Positions 23,081 to 35,045 of a DNA stretch of 64,000 nt are shown in pieces (the first letter of the stretch is position 1; each line of letters starts with the position of its first letter). Under the pieces are notes generated by a model, which had not been told where the DNA came from, searched no databases, and saw nothing but the letters and a program-made list of their open reading frames with translations. This DNA comes from Chimonanthus salicifolius (Eukaryota > Streptophyta > Magnoliopsida > Laurales > Calycanthaceae). Both the position numbers and the translations under genes were made by a program. Location: NCBI GenBank assembly GCA_013350335.1, contig CM023538.1, positions 45,936,201-46,000,200 of the forward strand, written 5' to 3'.

Positions 23081-26000
23081 TATAACGCCCCGCCCTTTTT
23101 CATTTGCCACAAATTAAAGTATATTTTTTTTTATATATGTGAGAGAGAGCGGGTCGTCACGACACGAGTCAAGTCCAAGTTTCCAAAACCTGACCCTTAA
23201 CTGGCCACCTTTACGTGTGCGTGGACTATGTCCACTAAAACATTTTCACACACTTTTCTGTACTACTTCCGGAATAATTCATATGAATGAGATGTTATTC
23301 ATATCATTGTCATCATTAAGCAGGGAAAACCAATCACTATAAAATTCCAATTAAAACTTAAGGATTATCAATCCATAGCAAATAGTTTCTAAGTTATTAC
23401 AATCCAAAATATCAGTCCTCCCAATACATCATTATAATTAAAACTATGTAATATACTTTCCAAGCTCCTACTCTTGGCTCCCTTCATGTCCCATGTCATT
23501 TTCCTTGTCATTCCCTGTTCCATCATCTATAGGGTAGAAGTAGGGCATTAGTCAACATGCCTAGTAGGTATTCCATGTAGGGTTATGGTACAAATAACAG
23601 TAATATAAATCAAGGGTATATACATCACGTCATATTTGCAAAACATCTTGTAAGTACTAAAAACAGTGCATGATGTTCATATCATAATCATGCTTACGTA
23701 TGTGTCATGTCATGGGTTTCAATGTAACTGAACTCTCACCCAATATCCATATCAAATCACATCATAAATCATATCATATATCAATCAATGGTTTCCTTGG
23801 CCAATTATGTCCACAGTGTTTGAGGCGGCAACCACCAGGGCACTGTATACCCATCCACAAATTAATCGGGATTACAGATGGAGTGTGGACTCCTCCCACT
23901 GCGCAGGGTTTCGGGACAGCCTACCCAGATGCTCTTTGGCCCAATAAGTCGTACCTTTTTATCAACTGGACGAGGCCAAATCTCACCAGTTCACATAGCT
24001 TCATACAAGCTAGTCTCAAGCCCAAGTTATGTCCGGACCGCTCAAAACTTGATTTGCTGGTCATATGTGTTCCCTCCCTTGCCATGCATGAGGTAATGTA
24101 TGCAAGAATGCCATATCTTTTAAAACGCATCATATCATTGAAAATCAGTTCATAAACATATATAATTTATTTAACCAAAGTATTCATTATATTTTGAATA
24201 AAACTAGTACAATATTATACTCCATAATGTTCTCAATAAGGTAGGAATCCTACCAATGTCCGATGTACTGTCCATTTCTTATTTTGCAAGGACAACGTTA
24301 ACGATTGCGTGAAACGAATCGAAATCTCTTTGCGAACTTCTTTACCTCATCAAATTCAAACATACATTTCAGTTACATCTTCCATTCTAATTCTATCACC
24401 CCTTACACCCTACAAGAGGCTCTGGAAGGTAATCCAAAAATATAACCTTCTAATTCAGTCAAATCTGGGATTTAGTCGACTAAATCACACCCAAATACCA
24501 TATGTACTTTATCCGTAAACTTTCAGTCGACTGAATAATAAGATTCAGTCGGCTGAAATACAACCAGATCTCATACATGCTTAGCCAGTACACTTTCAGT
24601 CGACTGAATCAAAGCTTCAGTCGGCTAACTTTGGGTCAAATCCTCTGTGTTCTCGGCCAGCACACTTTCAGTCAACTGAATCAAAGATTTTGTCGGCTAA
24701 CTTTGGGTCAGATCCTCTGTGTTCTTAGCCAGTATACATTTAGTCGCCTGAATAATAAGATTCAATCGGCTGAAATACCAACAGATCGGTTACGTGTTTG
24801 GCAAGTATACTTTCAGTCGACTGAATCATAAGATTTAGTCGGCTGAAACACACCAGATCACTTACATGTTTGGTAAGTATATTTTTAGTCGATTGAATCA
24901 TAAGATTCAGCTGGCTAAAATACCAACAGACCCCAAATGTGCTTAGCTAGTATACTTTCAGTCTACTGACTTTGGGTTAATTCATTTGTATGCCAGGCCA
25001 GTCCACTTTTAGTCGACTGACTTTGTGTTAGTTCATTTGTATGCCAGGCCAGTCCACTTTCAGTCGACTGAATCATAAGATTTAGTGGGCTGAAACACCT
25101 AGATATCCCTTGTGTGATCCGCTAGCACACTTTCAGTCGACTGAATCCTGAGATTCAGTCGACTGACTTTTTGTCAGTTCTCTATGTTTGCATTCTTTGT
25201 AAGGCCCTTCTCCTTGAAATCCATCCTTATCATATTTAAACATGGATTTCATATTTAATACTTCACTTTAATAAACTTATCCTACCCACTAGCCAAGGTT
25301 AGGGTTTTTCATAATCAATCCATTCTTAGTATCATTGCATGGATTCGCATGTCATCTTTATGGTTGTTTTGTTTCAACCCATAACCATCCTCTGGATGGA
25401 TTTCCAATTCCATGTCCTTATATCAATTTGGTCATTCATTCCAACTAGTTATGAAACCCATGGGTTCGACCACACTATAGCCAAACCTATGATTTCCTTG
25501 GATTCATTCCGATGTTATCAAACCTTAGATATACCTTCCTTCAGTCTCCTTCTTTTCTGTCTTTTCTTCCTTGATTCCTTTTCTCCTTTCTTTGTTCTTC
25601 AAAGTCTCCAAGTATAGAGGTAGAGGTGGGAGAGAGAGATGAGAGGAGAGAAAATCCTTTGCTCAATGAGTAGGAGTCGGCCAAGGGGTGTGGAGTGCCC
25701 CTTGGTTTGTGTATTTTTGTATAATAGCCTTAAACCCTTAACTTCCTCTCATAATGCTTTGGTTTAACCAATGAGACCCTTGGTTAAAATAAGAGTCCCT
25801 TGGCTTTTTTCTCATGAGATGAAAACCCTTCATCTTCTTAACTTAAGCAATACCTTAATTCAACTTGAACTCACTAGTGGTTGACCAAGTCAACCACATC
25901 ATGGTCGGCCATGCATGTGCTGAATTGGTTACCACATGGCACTAGGGTCCCACTTGGCCATGTCACTTGATGATGTGTCATCTTTACTTAGTTGGCTTCT

Positions 26001-26277
26001 ATGTGATGACATGGATGCCATATGGCAATGCCACATCACTCACATGCCACCTCACTTGATGAGGTCTTAATTGGGTAATTGGCCTATTTACGTTAAACTT
26101 ACCCAATTACTTTAAAATCAAGCTCACCCATGACCCAGTGGGTCTTAATTGGGTAATTGACCCATTTCCTTGCCCATCTAGCGTCCATTCAACTTTTAAT
26201 TTCAAATTCCATTCAGTCGCAATCCAAATGGACCAATCCAATATATTTATAATCTAAGGAAAATCCGGGGTGTTACA
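23081..26277 (-). mobile_element. 5' LTR of the 18853-26277 element, 3.2 kb
   Basis: On the minus strand it starts TGTAACACCCCGGATTTTCC at 26277 and ends GGGGCGTTATA at 23081 (terminal CA mutated to TA). Order: start, a promoter part, a pyrimidine-rich leader (about 25660-25540), the inverted-repeat array (25180-24470), a conserved block (23790-23950) and the inner end. The conserved block is also found in the 3' LTR at 19565-19720 and inverted in the solo LTR at 8460-8600. Confidence 0.88.
24470..25180 (-). repeat. Inverted-repeat array with TTCAGTCGACTGAA core
   Basis: About ten tandem units of some 70-72 bp, each carrying one or two copies of the 14-bp palindrome TTCAGTCGACTGAA (variants with GTCGGCTG and GTCAACTG) spaced by an ATCATAAGAT-type linker. 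The array lies inside the 5' LTR after the leader. Its equivalent in the 3' LTR was deleted. Confidence 0.88.
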
Positions 26278-26517
26278 TACACATGGGGAAACCTAGCATG
26301 ATTCTACGTTCATTGAATACTAGAATACTCTACATTAATCCAATATAGTTCCATCTAAATGGGATGTCGAGGACAATCATTCCCTTGATCATGTGAGTCT
26401 GAGAATTGATCCCAGCATACAACCAACTCTCATGTGGCTTACGCATCTCGATGTAGTTCAACACGTGGAGGGAATAGTAATTAAGTTTCATATTTTTCTT
26501 TACCTTTCTTTTTAACT

Positions 26518-26810
26518 CAATTCAGTCGACTGAATTGTGAATTGCTTTCTCAAAATTTATCAGAGAGGGATTTAGTAGACTGAACTTTAAGATTCAATTG
26601 ACTGAATTCTCTTCCGTCATCAGAGCTGATTTCAATCGACTGAACTTCAAGATTCAGTTGACTGAATTCTATTTAGCCATCAGAGCTGATTTCAATCGAC
26701 TGAATTGACCAGTTCAGACGACTGAAATATCGACACATATAATTCTGCAATATCTGGGAGTGATTCAGTCCACTGAATGTTGGAATTCAGTCGACTGAAT
26801 TCCCCATTCC
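26518..26810. repeat. Second TTCAGTCGACTGAA array outside the element
   Basis: Nine or ten copies of the same palindrome and its variants (TTCAATCGACTGAA, TTCAGTTGACTGAA) lie 240 bp beyond the target duplication of the Gypsy element. The spacers differ from those in 24470-25180, so this belongs to a separate LTR remnant of the same subfamily and is not part of the insertion. Confidence 0.8.
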
Positions 26811-26892
26811 CTTTGGCTGATTAATTTTTCTTGGTTTTCACACTTGATTTGCGATATAAATATTATAACACAATCAAGTACACTGTTGATGT

Positions 26893-28365
26893 GTTTTAAA
26901 TTTGTAAATCTTGTAAGCACACGAACCATTCATAGTACGGTGATTGAGTGCGAAGTCGAACCCAAAGGAAATATTCAAAATACACACGCTTCAATTGTTA
27001 TATTTCTTAGAAAACCAAGATTCAAAATTAAATTTAGGATAGAAAATCAATTTTAATATTAAAAGTATATTTCCAACTAATCAAATCCTTATTCAAATAA
27101 ATAGATCTACAATTTTAGAGCATTGATTAAAGGTGATTAAAAATGCACATTCAAGTAAAGGATTGTTTAAAGTTATTTTGGCAATAAATTACTGAAATAA
27201 AAATGCAGTAACGTAAAAGGTGATTGTTTGGAAAAGACCATTCATCAGCAAAACATTTAAATAAACAAACGATCTAGATTTGAAATTCACTTAAAAATCT
27301 AAGTTCCAGTTTATGTTTATTATCAACGTTAAAATCATAAACTTTAAATTATAAAATCAAACCTTAGTAACTTAGATCTAACAATTTTAACCTAAGTCCT
27401 AACGGTTTCATGTTCGATTAAATAATTAAAGCATACAATCTTAAAATCGAATCAAAGACAATCATAAAAGGAAAACAGAAATTGGATGTTTTAAGATTTT
27501 AAACGGGTTGTCATTTGATTATTTATTGGAAAAATTAAATACAGGATTGATTGAATACAAGTTATTTGGAAATTGAAATTGCAAAAGAAACTCACTGTAA
27601 AATTTGAATTCTCTATATATCCTTGAGTCTTCTCTTTGTCTTCTCTTCAATCCTTTGGTTCTCTTTGGCTCCAGAGTCAAATTCGAGTTTTGCAAGTGGG
27701 ATACTGGGCTATTTATAGGACTTGGGATTGAATGAATGGCTAGAACCCGATCTAACTTAACATGGGTGGCTGGGACTAAAAGATAGAAAATCTAGGGCTT
27801 CCTAGTGTTATGGTCGAATTTAGTGGCTTGGGATCCAAGCTAGCTTGGTGGCTAAGCAATGGAGGAGAAAAAATAGGAACTGGATTAAGGAAAGGGATTT
27901 TCGAAAATGGCTTGTGTGTTTAGGGTTTGATGACATGCAATGCAATTGAATGGATGCGATTGAGAGATGATATAAATGAACGGGTGGATGATAAGATGAT
28001 GATGTGGAGGCTATACTATGAAATTCGAATGGGATAGGAAGAAGATAGGCAAAAATCGTGTGAAGCTTGGAGGATTGGGATGATGAGGTGTGTAGGGATC
28101 TTAGGAGTGTATTTGGATGGATTTTTGTCTAAGTGCATGGAGAAATTATTGGGCTAAAATTGTGTGGAGTGATTGGGATGAATGATGTGCCATTGTCTAG
28201 GCTTGGGCGCATGGAGGCTAACTTGGGCTCCAAGTTGTTCTAACTTAGGATTTAGGGAATGGATGGTTGAAATTGGATTGGGTTAAATCTAATTGTTCTA
28301 GGGTTAATTGGCTAAAATAATATATATATATATTTAACCTAATTGTTCTAGGGTTAATTGGCTAA

Positions 28366-28406
<41 letters not shown>

Positions 28407-28435
28407 ACCTAATTGTTCTAGGGTTAATTGGCTAA

Positions 28436-28470
<35 letters not shown>

Positions 28471-29066
28471 ACCTAATTGTTCTAGGGTTAATTGGCTAAA
28501 ATAATATATATATATATATATGGTAGGTATCTAATGGAGGGCTTGAATTCAAGAGTTAACCTAGATGGGTGATGAAATGCATGGCTTAAATCTAAAATGA
28601 TGAATGTATGCATTGGATAAGTAGGGTAGCTCTAGGGTTTTTCCTAAGTTTGTGAATGATATGAATGGTTATGATGAAATGTCCTAAGATCTAATGGTTT
28701 AGATGACGATTGCATGATCTAATTGGATGGATGAATAGATGGTGAATGGATGAATGTAAATCTAAGGTTAATTTAGATGTTTATCATCTTGGATGACCTA
28801 GATCTAATCATGATGAATGGATGGGTAGGATTGACTAATTGGATCTAGGGTTGGATGATATGAAATGCATAAGATAAATGAGATGCATTAAATGAATGGC
28901 TTGGATTGGTTGATTGGATCAATGGATTGTGTGGATGGGAGATTGGAAATTTGATGGTTAAGATTAGGTGGGTAGGATGGGTCATGGACATGGGCTTTTG
29001 GGTTGGACCTAAGATGGATTTTGGGCTTAAGTTTGGTAAACTTGGATTTGAACCTAGAGCATTAGA
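26893..29066 (-). mobile_element. Athila/Tat-like LTR copy (family B), left part
   Basis: Begins TGTTTTAAATTTGTAAATCT and carries the AAGCACACGAACCATT, GATCTAG..AAATTCAC, TTGGATGTT and CTATTTATAGG blocks in the same order as 53457-54480 and 47820-48310, so three copies of one LTR family lie in the window. The copy is split by the solo LTR at 29067-31962 and continues after it to about 32120. It has no coding region. The tRNA-Asp primer site seen next to the copy at 53457 assigns the family. Confidence 0.6.
28283..28521 (+). repeat. Four-copy compound VNTR with (TA)n tracts
   Basis: A 37-38-bp unit (AACCTAATTGTTCTAGGGTT, then AATTGGCTAAAATAA) alternates with pure TA tracts at 28321-28333, 28371-28403, 28441-28467 and 28504-28521. 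The units are nearly identical, so the array is recent and likely length-variable. Confidence 0.92.
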
Positions 29067-29732
29067 TGTAATGCCCCGCCCTTTTTCACTCTTAGCTTCC
29101 GTAAAATCAGAGTATATATTTTTTTATAACAGAGTGAGTAAGAGCGGGACGTCAGGACGTGAGATAAGGCCGAACTTCTAAAGTCCGACCCTTAACTGGC
29201 CAACCCTATGTATGCATGGACTAAGTCCATGAAAACGGTTCACTCATAACAACAACAACATGCGGAATAATATCATAATTGCGGAATTATAATAGAACCT
29301 AGTTCCATTCCATTTCATATAGCAAAGTACGTCAAATCCTTAATCATGATTAACATAACGTAATTATTCAAATAAACATCCAACTATAGCCAACCATCTA
29401 AATTATTACATGTCCGAAGTCTACTTACTCAAATACAAGTTCATAAGTAACTTAATCAAAATATAAACTAAATCATCCAAGCTCCTATGCCTGGCCTGTT
29501 TCGCGTTCACCATTCCCCTTGTTTCCTGTATCATCCACTAGGGTAGAAGTAGGGCGTTAGAACAACACGCCCAGTAGGTACTCCAATTAGGACTAACACA
29601 TGGTTAGTACAAAACATATATAATTATATCATAATGTCAAAAGCCATATAAACCATGCCATGTCATGATGTTAAATGCAATAAGTCCCACCCATCACATG
29701 TACATAAAAGTACCCCTACATAGGTCTTTCAG

Positions 29733-29850
29733 ACGCCCCGACGGAGTGTGGACCCTCCGGTTTCTTCTTGATGGAAAAGCACATCAAGCTATCCCACATA
29801 GGTTTTTCGGACGCCCTGACGGAGTGTGGCCCCTCCGGTTACATATCCTT
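29733..29850 (-). repeat. Direct duplication in the conserved LTR block
   Basis: The segment GACGGAGTGTGGACCCTCCG with its flanks occurs twice, 79 bp apart. It contains a GGAGTGTGG word shared with the block at 19660 and 23880. Confidence 0.8.
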
Positions 29851-30169
29851 CACCCCATGCCATGCATGAGATGCTAATGAAACACATGCTATTTTATCAT
29901 ATAAACAAAACATAGCATTAAAAATCACAATTTGAAACACATTTTTTACATCATAAAATTCATCAAAAATAAGATAAGAAACATTGTACATAAATCCATG
30001 GTTTCAAAGAGGTGGAATCCTACCAAAGACCACTAACGCGTCCTTACGCTTCCGTCCGGTAACGGCTCATGATCGTACGCACCTTGTGAGGTCCCGTTAC
30101 CTTATAATATATCAATTAATTAAAACCATGTTCCATTTGATTTCCTATCATGTTTAAGTCCATAAACCA

Positions 30170-31108
30170 TTCCTCATGGGGTTTGACCATACACCATGGC
30201 CGGACACATGATCTTTCATTTTTACTTATATTTACAACAATGCCATTATACATATCCATAGCCATTTACCTTGCTTATTTTCATAAGGCTTATGTTCCAA
30301 AATAATCCATACAAATAGTTCATGGGGTTCGGCCATACACCATGGCCGAACCCATGATCCCTTATTTCCATTTAAATTACAATATTGCCATTCATGGCTA
30401 ACATCCCATAACTAATCCTTTCATTCATTAACAAATGCCTAAGTCCATGTTTTGATCCACAAACCAATCTCATGGGGTTCGGCCATACATCATGGCCGAA
30501 CCCATGATCTTCCATCTCCTTAATTTTAGACATTTCATACATGGATCCACCAATGATCCATAACCATAGAACCATAAACAAAACCCTTTAAAATGATCCA
30601 TTAAAAATTGGTTCATGGGGTTCGGCCATACACCATGGCCGAACCCTATGATCTCTAACTTTCCAATTATAGCAATTTCCATCCTTGAATTCATAAATCA
30701 AGGTTCCTTCCTTTTTTATCTAAAAATCCATAATTAGAAACTTTCTAATTTAATAACCATCTTCCATAAAATAAACCCTAGTGGGGTTCGGCCATCCACC
30801 ATGGCCGAACTTCACTCATAGAGACAATCCAACCGTTCTCTTCACTTTCTAAATTTATAACATCTTCCATGGGGTTCGGCCATACACCATGGCCGAACCC
30901 TGTGGTTCAAAATCTTCTCTTAAACCATTTAAACCTTTTTAAAACATACATAATTATTCCATGGTTTTTATCATTAAAAATCCATAATTTAAACCATGTA
31001 TTTCAATGGGGTTCGGCCATGCACCATGGCCGAACCCTATGGTCCATCCTTTCCATTAAAACCTCAACATTCATCCCTCAATTTTCTTCCACGGGGTTCG
31101 GCCATGGT
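30170..31108 (-). repeat. Inverted-repeat array with GTTCGGCCAT/ATGGCCGAAC arms
   Basis: Eight copies of a ~30-bp palindrome (arms GGGTTCGGCCAT and ATGGCCGAACCC around a 6-base ACACC-type loop) lie at about 30180, 30325, 30475, 30618, 30783, 30870, 31007 and, one-armed, 31094. Spacing is 85-165 bp with unrelated AT-rich spacers, so the palindromes are better conserved than the DNA between them. Confidence 0.92.
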
Positions 31109-31967
31109 GGTTCCTTATTTTAAACAAAAATATCAAACTACTAACCGGTTCCGCGACTCCTTCGGTTTTCCTTCGCTCCGATTGGTTCTTCCGATCCTTT
31201 TCTTCCTTAGCCTTTTCCTTCTTCTTCTTGATTTTTCCCACTTGCTGGCTGCCCTCTCTTCCTTTGTGTATGCCGTGAACACCTTCTCTTAATTTTGGGT
31301 GTGCCGTGCGCCCCTTGTTCTCTCCTTTTATTACTTCCAATTGGTCCCAATTTAGAAGGTGTCATGCGCCCTTCTTTTAGCCATTGCCTTAATGTCGTGC
31401 GTCCTTGTGTCTTTCCTTTTACTTCCACTCGGCCAATCTTAGAAAGTGGTGTGCGCCCCTTCTTTCTTAGCAATTGCCTTAGTGCCATTTTTAATCAAGG
31501 AAAGGCCCCTCTTTAAATGATCTTATGCACCTAACCTTGGATATGGAAATCCCTATACACGGCTTAAACAATCTTTATTTAATTTTAGACATCTTATTTA
31601 TTTAGCAATTCCCTGTTTAAAATTATCTAGCACATCAATGTGGATATGAAAATCCCACATGCACGGCCAAGGCAATCTATCCCTAATTCTCTCCATGCGC
31701 ATAATCATGGATTTCATATCTAATATTCGGCCAATCAATCTTCCAAGTTCCTTTATGCGCATGACAATTTAATTATATACATAACACATTACTAATTTAA
31801 TTAAGCCCCATTTAATTTTATTGAAACCATTTTCACAATTCGTTGGGTCTTAATTGGGCAATGACCCAACACTTTACCCATATAAGGTCCATATCTAATA
31901 ATTCACAAATTAAATGGGTAATTTTCATATATATTAATAACTTGAAAATTTGGGGTGTTACATTAGA

Positions 31968-32937
31968 TCTTTAAATTGGACTTAGACTTGAATTGGAGAC
32001 TTGGACATAAGCTTGCTGGGCTTGAATTCACTCTTGCCTGCACCTAAAGTGCTTGCCCTAGCCCAGTGTCTGGCATTTGGAGCAAAGGTTGGCCCAATTG
32101 CAGTGGATCTTTACCCATGGATCTTTTTCTCAGACTATAATTACCATTTGTTCTTTTCTTTCCTCTTTTAAGGTGTACGACCTTTATACACATTGGGGTA
32201 TCCCACTCAACCTCAACTGTATAGCTCCAGGGTATCCCACTCAACCCTAATGAGGTATCTCACTTAACCTCATATGCATTAGGTCCCGACGCAGACAAAA
32301 TGCAGCGTCTTGCAAGAGTTTTATACAAGTGTTTGTGCATACATTTAAAACAAATACAAATTATCAGAATTCCATAAACATGGAACAACTTACAATCACC
32401 ATTCACTTACTCTTTCTCCATATACCCTTTCCAAGAGGGTTTCACACCGGAGAAACACTTACCATCCACTAGCATATTGTTCTGTTTTAACAACCAGAAT
32501 ATTTTCATTTTCACCACTTGCACCAACTTGCTAGCACAAGAATATTCACATGCATATATAACCACATGCATAGCCAATACAACACACACCTCATGCACAT
32601 ATAACACATTTTGCACAATATTGGGCATATCATATCTGAGCCCATTATACTAAACCTATTATTCTCTAGACGCCAAGATGGGTCCATACTGTGTTTTATT
32701 CATTTATTTATGTCAGCAGAGCCACCTGTTAGCCATCCAAAGCACACAATAAACAAAAAATGGAAAATACTCAATACCCAATCTCATATTTTTTCGGCGC
32801 CTGGAAATTATTGAGACTTTGCCCAAAGGGTACAGTACTTGAAAGTAAGTAAATTACTCAGTGCCCATTCCATTTACTACCGGGCGACCATGGCCATCTC
32901 AGATAGCCCACCAAGCGGCGAGAAATCGCAACGCTAC
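31968..32937 (-). other. LTR-derived sequence split by two solo LTRs
   Basis: The first ~150 bp continue the family B copy. From about 32130 a different LTR begins: 32189-32290 (GGGTATCCCACTCAACC repeated) is the inverse of 4977-5090, and 32850-32930 has ACTCAGTGCCC and GGCGACC words. It continues after the next solo LTR at 35046. No gene. Confidence 0.5.
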
Positions 32938-33075
32938 TGCTACCACTTTAGAAGTGTAAACCCAAGCGTATGTAGTGAAGTAATAATTTACTCGGTGAGA
33001 CCGAGGTCGAATCCACAGGGACTGAAGGAATTAGGAACACTATTTTTGGAGTGATGTGAAATTTGGTTATCCACA

Positions 33076-33271
33076 ACCCGTGAGGGATGGCTTGACGGTT
33101 AAGAACTCCAATAAGTTGTCGGAGGTTTTCGGTTCAAGTCCCACTCTCAAAATATATGGGCCACTCCCCCTAGTTTTACTCGGTGTGTGTGGATAGGGAG
33201 GTTTGCACACACCCCAAGGACTTAGTCAGGTGTTCTAAGAGGCCTGGATACCTTGAACCTCAAAAAAAAAC
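33076..33271 (+). mobile_element. tRNA-derived SINE with 13-bp target duplication
   Basis: A 196-bp element starting ACCCGTGAGGGATGGCTTG. It has a degenerate A box (GGATGGCTTGACGGTTAA) and a clear B box (GGTTCAAGTCCCACTC) of an internal RNA polymerase III promoter, and ends in a run of nine A. Flanking duplications TTGGTTATCCACA at 33063-33075 and 33272-33284 are identical, so the copy is young. The LINE that would mobilise it is not identified here. Confidence 0.92.
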
Positions 33272-33947
33272 TTGGTTATCCACACAATGTATAGAGCTAA
33301 GGATGATGATGATTTACAAGACAATAATAAAATGTACTAAAGTGTCGGGGATCCGTTTAATAACTTATAAGTCATTTTTCATCAACCTATCTTGGTGAGA
33401 TTCGAATGATAATTCTATCTCACCGAAAGGTTGGACAGTTAAATCAATAATAATTTCACAAATAGTTTCTTTGAATAATTGATGGTTAAAACAATTAATT
33501 ACATGTCACATGGATTCCTCAAGCATTTAATGTATTCGAAAATGACAGTAAATTAAGAGAAGTATATAGACATAGACATGTCTTTGAGAATTTATCACAG
33601 AAATCATAAGATTATCCAAGCATTCAGTGTATTCGGAAATCAACTGAATCAAGGAAATTACTTAGATTTGTAATAAAACCTGAGATTAGATTAAACCATT
33701 CAATTAAATAAAACTTGTATTAAATGCACAATTATTGAATTAAAATAACTCCATAAATCATCAAACTTCACCCTTCCAGCTTAGTTGAGAATTTAGCGGA
33801 CATTATAATAAACGACATGAAAACAATTAAATTAAACATCATTGGAAATCAGACTAATGTTCAAAAATATAAAAGAAAATACCATCCAATTACCGAATTG
33901 AATCAAGTCTTTTAAAAGAAAATTGGGAAGTGTGAGAGAAATGAAAT

Positions 33948-34129
33948 GGGAAATGATTTGTGCACCCCCCATTTTACCCATGGTGCACTCCTTTATTTGT
34001 TTTTTTCAATTTTGCCCCCCACTTAAAAAATGATGGAAATGGAGAAAAGGTGGGTGGAGGACAAAATTGGAAAATAAAAATTGTAGGAGTGCACCATGAG
34101 TAAAATAGACGGTGCACAAATCACTTCCC
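33948..34129. mobile_element. MITE with long terminal inverted repeats, 182 bp
   Basis: Terminal inverted repeats of about 45 bp (starting GGGAAATGATTTGTGCACC on the left and the inverse of GGGAAGTGATTTGTGCACC on the right) enclose a short AT-rich core. The 8-bp duplication AATGAAAT lies at 33940-33947 and 34130-34137. The 8-bp length fits hAT; the repeat sequence alone does not exclude a Mutator-like origin. No coding capacity. Confidence 0.92.
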
Positions 34130-35045
34130 AATGAAATAACCAAATCTTAACAAAGAAAATAAAATGGAAGTAAAAACTCCCTGACTGAAACTAAACTCAG
34201 AAGAAAGAAGACTCAGGTTCACTGTCGTGTCCGCAGAGAACAAAAGAGACAAAGAGGCTTGCTCTCAGATCTCAAGTTCTCAGATCTTACCGTCGCCCAA
34301 AGATGTTGCCGCTCCACCTCTGCTTCCGGCCGCGCCCAAGTGGTATAGAGCTGCCTGTCACATAGCTCAGATTCCTTCTTCAGCCCGCCTCTGCTGCTGG
34401 TGTGTCACTTGCGAAGCTGCAGTAAGTGTTGCTCTGGAATTGTTGTTGTTTGTCCCACTCCCCAAAGGGAGAGATTCCCCAAATCCTCTCAGTTGATCCC
34501 CTTTTGTAAAATAGAGAGTCCATCAACAACAACGGTCAAAAATCCCTTTCTCCTGAAATCTCTCTGATGCCAGCTCTCTCTTTACCACCAACGTCTACTT
34601 GCAGATTTTGGGTTTTCCATTTCCTCCTATAGCTACCCCACTCAGCAAGGTCATATTTCCTTCCAATGGTATTCAATCAGTTTGATACATATCTCCTAAT
34701 CCCAAAATTTCCCTTCTTGTGATTCATTTCTTCCCATGCACCAGCTCACCCATTGCCATTTCCATGTTTTGGTGCTAACACCAACGACCAGAGAGATCCA
34801 AGTGACCTCATTTTCCAAATAGCCCTCTTCTGCTGAGTCAATTTGACTCGGGCTTGACTAGCATTTTACTCGAATGGACTCGGCTTCATTAAATTGATGG
34901 GTTTTAATATCCTAAAATAAAAATGCACTTAATAAGATAAAATAGAATAAAATTAGATTTACGTGTAAATTATGAAAAATATTCCAAAATAAATGCAAAA
35001 GTGCTCCATGAAATTAGATATAAATGCAATTTTGAGCATTTATCA

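Larger units (their letters stand above)
18853..26277 (-). mobile_element. Internally deleted Ty3/Gypsy element (family A), 7.4 kb
   Basis: Flanked by an exact 5-bp duplication TACAC (18848-18852 and 26278-26282). The minus strand carries 5' LTR (26277-23081), tRNA-Met primer site, gag, protease, reverse transcriptase and the start of RNase H. There the reading frame runs straight into the 3' LTR, of which only the inner 1.06 kb survives. Integrase, polypurine tract and about 2.1 kb of the 3' LTR are gone, so one deletion joined RNase H to mid-LTR. The LTR pair is therefore 3.2 kb versus 1.06 kb although the outer ends and duplication are intact. Many stops and shifts make it non-autonomous. 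Confidence 0.9.
29067..31962 (-). mobile_element. Solo LTR of Gypsy family A, 2.9 kb
   Basis: Starts TGTAATGCCCCGCCC and ends GGGGTGTTACA, with the exact target duplication TTAGA at 29062-29066 and 31963-31967. The first 200 bp align with 18853 and 23081. There is no internal region. Read on the minus strand: start at 31962, promoter part, a purine-rich leader (about 31340-31140), the inverted-repeat array (31105-30170), the conserved block and the inner end. It lies inside a family B LTR. Confidence 0.92.
32938..35045 (-). mobile_element. Solo LTR, 2.1 kb, with exact target duplication
   Basis: Starts TGCTACCACTTTAG and ends GAGCATTTATCA. The 5-bp duplication GCTAC lies at 32933-32937 and 35046-35050. 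On the minus strand the start TGATAAATGCTCAAAATTGC is typical of Tat/Athila-type Gypsy LTRs, as is the GAGGTCGAATCCACAGGGA block at 33002 near the other end. It contains a SINE and a MITE, both younger than it. No coding region. Confidence 0.85.

Noticed and set aside
30170..31108. CRISPR-like pattern of constant palindromic repeats with variable spacers
   Set aside because: Spacing varies from 85 to 165 bp, the context is a plant LTR, and there are no cas-like genes.
33076..33271. A true tRNA gene, because of the B box
   Set aside because: No cloverleaf arms can be formed; A-run and 13-bp duplications identify a SINE.
34227..34496. 89-codon frame as a gene
   Set aside because: Lies in the leader part of the solo LTR 32938-35045, with no homologue recognised.
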